Positions 60,517-64,000 of a stretch of DNA of 64,000 nt are shown here, piece after piece. The translations under genes and the position numbers were made by a program. The notes beneath the pieces are model-generated. The model saw only the letters and a list, made by a program, of their open reading frames with translations, had not been told where the DNA came from and made no database searches. Every line of letters starts with the position of its first letter. The stretch's first letter is position 1. The stretch is from Polytrichum commune (lineage: Eukaryota > Streptophyta > Polytrichopsida > Polytrichales > Polytrichaceae): NCBI GenBank assembly GCA_950295325.1, contig OX485805.1, positions 48,818,758-48,882,757 of the forward strand. The letters run 5' to 3'.

Positions 60517-63500
60517 AGGACTGATTTTTGATCGACCTTGGGAGATACCTTCATACGCTCATAAGGAGCGGGCTCCCCATCCCCTGATTTGTACGGAGTA
60601 ATCCAGTAGGTAAAATAGTAGGTAACATAGTAATCCAATAACACATAGGATGTGCCTTTTCATTTATATAGAATACTAGAATTCATGATTCTTGTTATAA
60701 AAATTACATGTAGTTTCAAGGTATAGCATCTACAACATTTCTTCTTGTATGGCCAATAGCTTATTATTGTTGGATATTTACATATAAAGCACTACTTGTA
60801 GCTTTGCTGCAGATAAAAATTCCCAAGATTCTTCTCTTTCTTCCAATTGAGATAGAATTATCCTTGTCCAAGTTTTAGTTATCATTTTTTTACATTGACA
60901 TTTGAATTATGTTTTTTCTAGTAATTCGTGCCAAGTTTCTTGAAAAATGCCAATTGCAATATGTATAACACAATTTATCCTCTTAAACTTGCAGTTGTAT
61001 GATGATTCCAATGTAGTGCAGTTAATTACGTGATGAGAAACCATGAGGATACCCTGCAACTCTCAGTTGGTATGGAGAAAATCCATCTTACCTCAAATCA
61101 ACTTCAAATAATCCCCCGTGGTTGTGCTAAATGGTAAAGGGTTGACCTATATAAAATCATGACATCATCGTATAACCTAATATGCCCATGAACCAGTCCG
61201 AGAACCTCTTCCAGCTATCTATGACTGCTTGACAACATATAGGGTAACCATGAATTTTGAAATAAAGGTAATTTTCCAGACCTATACGAGGTTTTGCAAT
61301 AGAATTATGGGTGCCATTAAGGGCACCCAAAACTACATGAAGGTCACAAAGGGCCTTAAATTTTCAATTGAGTTTGACAAAGCTTTGGCAAGTAATCACA
61401 TGCCAAAGGCCAATGTTGATTGCATGGCAAGTGTCATGAAGCACAACTGACACAAATGAAACTTCAATTGCATACAAATCCATGCCTAGATGCTTGGACA
61501 AATCTTGAGCCAACTTAAACAAAGTATACACCACTCTAACTACAACTAGGATTATGGACCTATACCTAGTTGTTTGATGTTGAATTTGAGGCTCAACAAA
61601 GTAGCTAGGTTAAGATTATATATTTTTGGCATCCTAAACAATAACACTCGTCGATGGTTACCATATTATCATGACAAATGTAGACATAACCAAATAGTAC
61701 ACCTAGTTTTGACCCAAAAACCTAAATGACCATTATTAAAAAAAAAAGGGAGTTGAACATGAGAAACCAGAGGCAAGGTTGCAAAAGATGTGGATGATGC
61801 CATCCAAAAAATTCACATCAAGGAGGGCATGTTTGACAATGCGATTTCAAAATATTTTGCAATTCAACAATTCACGCATTGTTTGGAAAAAGATAGAATC
61901 TTAGACACAATGAACTTGTGCATTTGTAATGTGTGAAGTATTGGAAAGCAAGTTGGTAATTTCTTGGGTTGCATTTTACATGTACTTAGACGTAAATTAA
62001 GTGCTATATGATAGATAGAATTCATACAAGTTATGGGTGCTTGGCCATTAACAAATGTCTCTCAATATCAAGCAAGCTTTTCTTTATAAATGTTATTTAG
62101 ACATAAATCAAAAGTAGTTTAATACAAAATTAATAACTTAAAAATAATATGATCTATGCCTAATACAACCCACACGTATATCAATGGATTGATTTTCCAT
62201 ATGAAGCTTGCACCCCTCCTCATCCTCATGTTTTTTCTTTTGAAGAAAATGGAAAGATGTTTGTTGGTGTGCAAGGAGAAGCATTTTCTTGAGTCAAGTC
62301 CAACAAGATGCGATGGGAATGTCGTGTCACACTGGCACCTGTTTATATTCCATACCTACTTCCTGATTCTCTCCTACTTTTAATTTTGCAGCCCCCTTCT
62401 TTAAAATATAAAGAGATGGAAAGATCTATTGGGGTGCCATATCATTGAAATATGACTACTATAGTTCAATAATCAAAGTAGGAAAGTTTTACCTTGCAAC
62501 CCTCCCTCCCTCTTCCTTCCTCGTGCTTGAGTCCATTCCCTCCTACTCAATGCCTTCCATTGGTCTACCCTGGCCTTCATATACATTATGTTCATTGGAG
62601 CTCTTGAAAGTTCCTAAGGTGCTAGAGTAAGATTCTTGGTTCATATTTTGTTATGTTGGGCTACAATTCCCATGTAGAATTTGAGTGGGTATCCAACAAT
62701 GTTACAAGGTGGAAAAAAATCAAGAAAATCCGAAGCAAGTTGCACTCTATGGTATGTGCTATAAGAAAAAACATAGAAGCATAGCAAGAATCAGAGAAAT
62801 TACCAAAGAATATAAAACACACGGAACTACTTCCTAGACAACACAATAAACACTCATAATGTTAGTTATCTAGTAATGGCAATGATGTAAATTACTTTCA
62901 AAGGCCACTAGCAATGGAGACCTTATTAAATAATACTTAAGCTCAAAATGTGAGGCTTATCTCCACACTCACTTACTTCTTATAGACCTTCTAGTTTCTT
63001 TTTCTACCTCCTAACATTAGTTGTTCCAATTCAATTTCTTAGTATTCATGATGCCACTAACCCCCCACCATTCCCAACTAATGCTCCTTAGAAGGTCAAG
63101 GATACGTATTCATACTTCGGATCTTGATCCTAATGAAATGATATGAAATCGAATTTAAAATCAGGAAGCCAAAAGGGTCATAAGACCATAAGTACATTAG
63201 GATGGTTTCAAATTGACTAATCCCCTACAATAGTGGAGTGGGATAACCTTCATGAGATAAAGGCTAATGTCAACTTTATGGTCCAATTTAAAGGAAGACT
63301 TGAGGCTCCCTAATTTAAACACACCCTTAAGTCTAGAACCCAAAAGACCTACGCTAGGTGGCAGGACGGGAGTGGGTCAACCGTTTGGGGATGTGGAGGT
63401 TTGGGACCTGGAGGCCTCAAAGACAATGACCGCAGGCGACGAAGGCGACGACAACACGACGCCATAGCCAAATTGCTCGTTCCCACGAGGAAGCAGACGG

Positions 63501-63534
63501 ACAGGGCGAGGGGGAGAGAGCTCGGGAATCCGCC
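60517..63534. promoter_or_regulatory. Intergenic, ending in the QCR7 promoter and leader
   Basis: 60.5-63.3 kb is AT-rich without coding signal. From about 63360 to 63534 GC content rises sharply (GACGAAGGCGACGACAA), as expected for promoter and 5' UTR of the QCR7 gene. No second end of the repeat bordering the FCP1-like copy could be identified to the right. Confidence 0.4.
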
Positions 63535-63917
63535 ATGGCGGCCAAGCAGGCTCTGCAGAAGGCTCTGGATCCCATCTGGAACTGGGCGTCGCGGCGATAC
63601 CAGGCTGCCGTTGCCAAGGAGCTCAAGAAATACGGTGAGTGAAACCCTAATTGGTCCTTGTTTCCGGGGTTTTTCGCTATGAAACTAGGTCAGTCTATGG
63701 CTGCTATGTGGTGTTTTTTGATGCCTTTTCTGTGTTTTTTCTGCGGTTTCGGTGGCCAGGTTTGCGTTACGATGACTTGTATGATGATTTGAACGATCTG
63801 GACATCAAAGAGGCATTGAACCGGCTTCCTCAGCAAGAGGTGGATTCCCGTAACCAGAGGCTGAAGCGCGCCATGGACTACTCCATGAAGCACATTTACA
63901 TGCCCAAGGATCTGCAG
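63535..63917 (+). CDS. QCR7: Cytochrome b-c1 complex subunit 7 (complex III, UQCRB/QCR7), 5' part
   Basis: Two exons, 63535-63634 and 63760-63917, encode the first 86 residues; the gene runs off the window after a donor at 63918. The stretch KKYGLRYDDLYDDLNDLDIK, then EALNRLP and NQRLKRAMDYSMKH, is diagnostic for the 14-kDa subunit of mitochondrial ubiquinol-cytochrome c reductase, a small matrix-side protein bound to cytochrome b. Plant members are about 120 residues, so about a third is missing. The N-terminal 30 residues are less conserved, are basic and amphipathic, and start with ATGGCGGCC in a good context (GCCATGG). Confidence 0.93.
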
Positions 63918-64000
63918 GTCGGTGTTAATATTTTTCTTCCCATTTGTGGAATTCCTCCCGCTTTCTATCACCCCCTTGAAATCAGCTTGATTCTCGAGTA

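Overview
The window is plant nuclear DNA. The four intact genes are split by short introns with GT-AG borders, and their products belong to plant families: an SMP/C2 membrane-tethering protein, a kelch-repeat protein with a plant-type helical tail, a Golgi PMT-type (DUF248) methyltransferase, and the plant form of complex III subunit 7. Species cannot be read from the sequence. A seed-free land plant is my guess, with weak support. No operon, CRISPR array, rRNA gene or convincing tRNA gene was seen.

Layout. 1-3.6 kb is intergenic with a short telomere-like tract. 3.66-11.05 kb, minus strand, is a 14-exon SMP/C2 gene. 11.1-17.3 kb is repeat-rich: a dispersed repeat, a 63-bp tandem array, a large fold-back palindrome, a pogo-like non-autonomous element and a broken hAT transposase. 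17.37-24.19 kb, plus strand, is a 16-exon kelch gene whose first intron has grown by tandem duplication. 24.2-50.8 kb holds no gene I can support; it is old transposable-element sequence, including a LINE remnant with a CCHC/restriction-like-endonuclease tail, tRNA-headed SINE-like repeats, several PIF/Tourist-type elements (one with eight copies of an internal 93-bp unit), a decayed pogo-like DNA transposon carrying a nested PIF-type element, and a roughly 100-bp structured repeat with 12-bp target-site duplications. 52.65-57.17 kb, plus strand, is a 7-exon PMT gene with a (GA)n-rich leader and a partly duplicated first exon/intron border. 57.2-63.5 kb is intergenic and contains a broken FCP1/HAD phosphatase copy beside a repeat end. 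63.54 kb to the window end is the 5' part of the QCR7 gene.

The genes do not form a pathway. One acts in ER contact-site lipid transfer (by family), one is a soluble scaffold-like kelch protein, one acts in Golgi cell-wall polysaccharide methylation (by family) and one is a mitochondrial respiratory subunit. The most distinctive content is the repeats: nested insertions with readable target-site duplications, and repeat growth inside introns. Exon limits were set by hand from reading frame and splice-site consensus, and dispersed-repeat limits are approximate.
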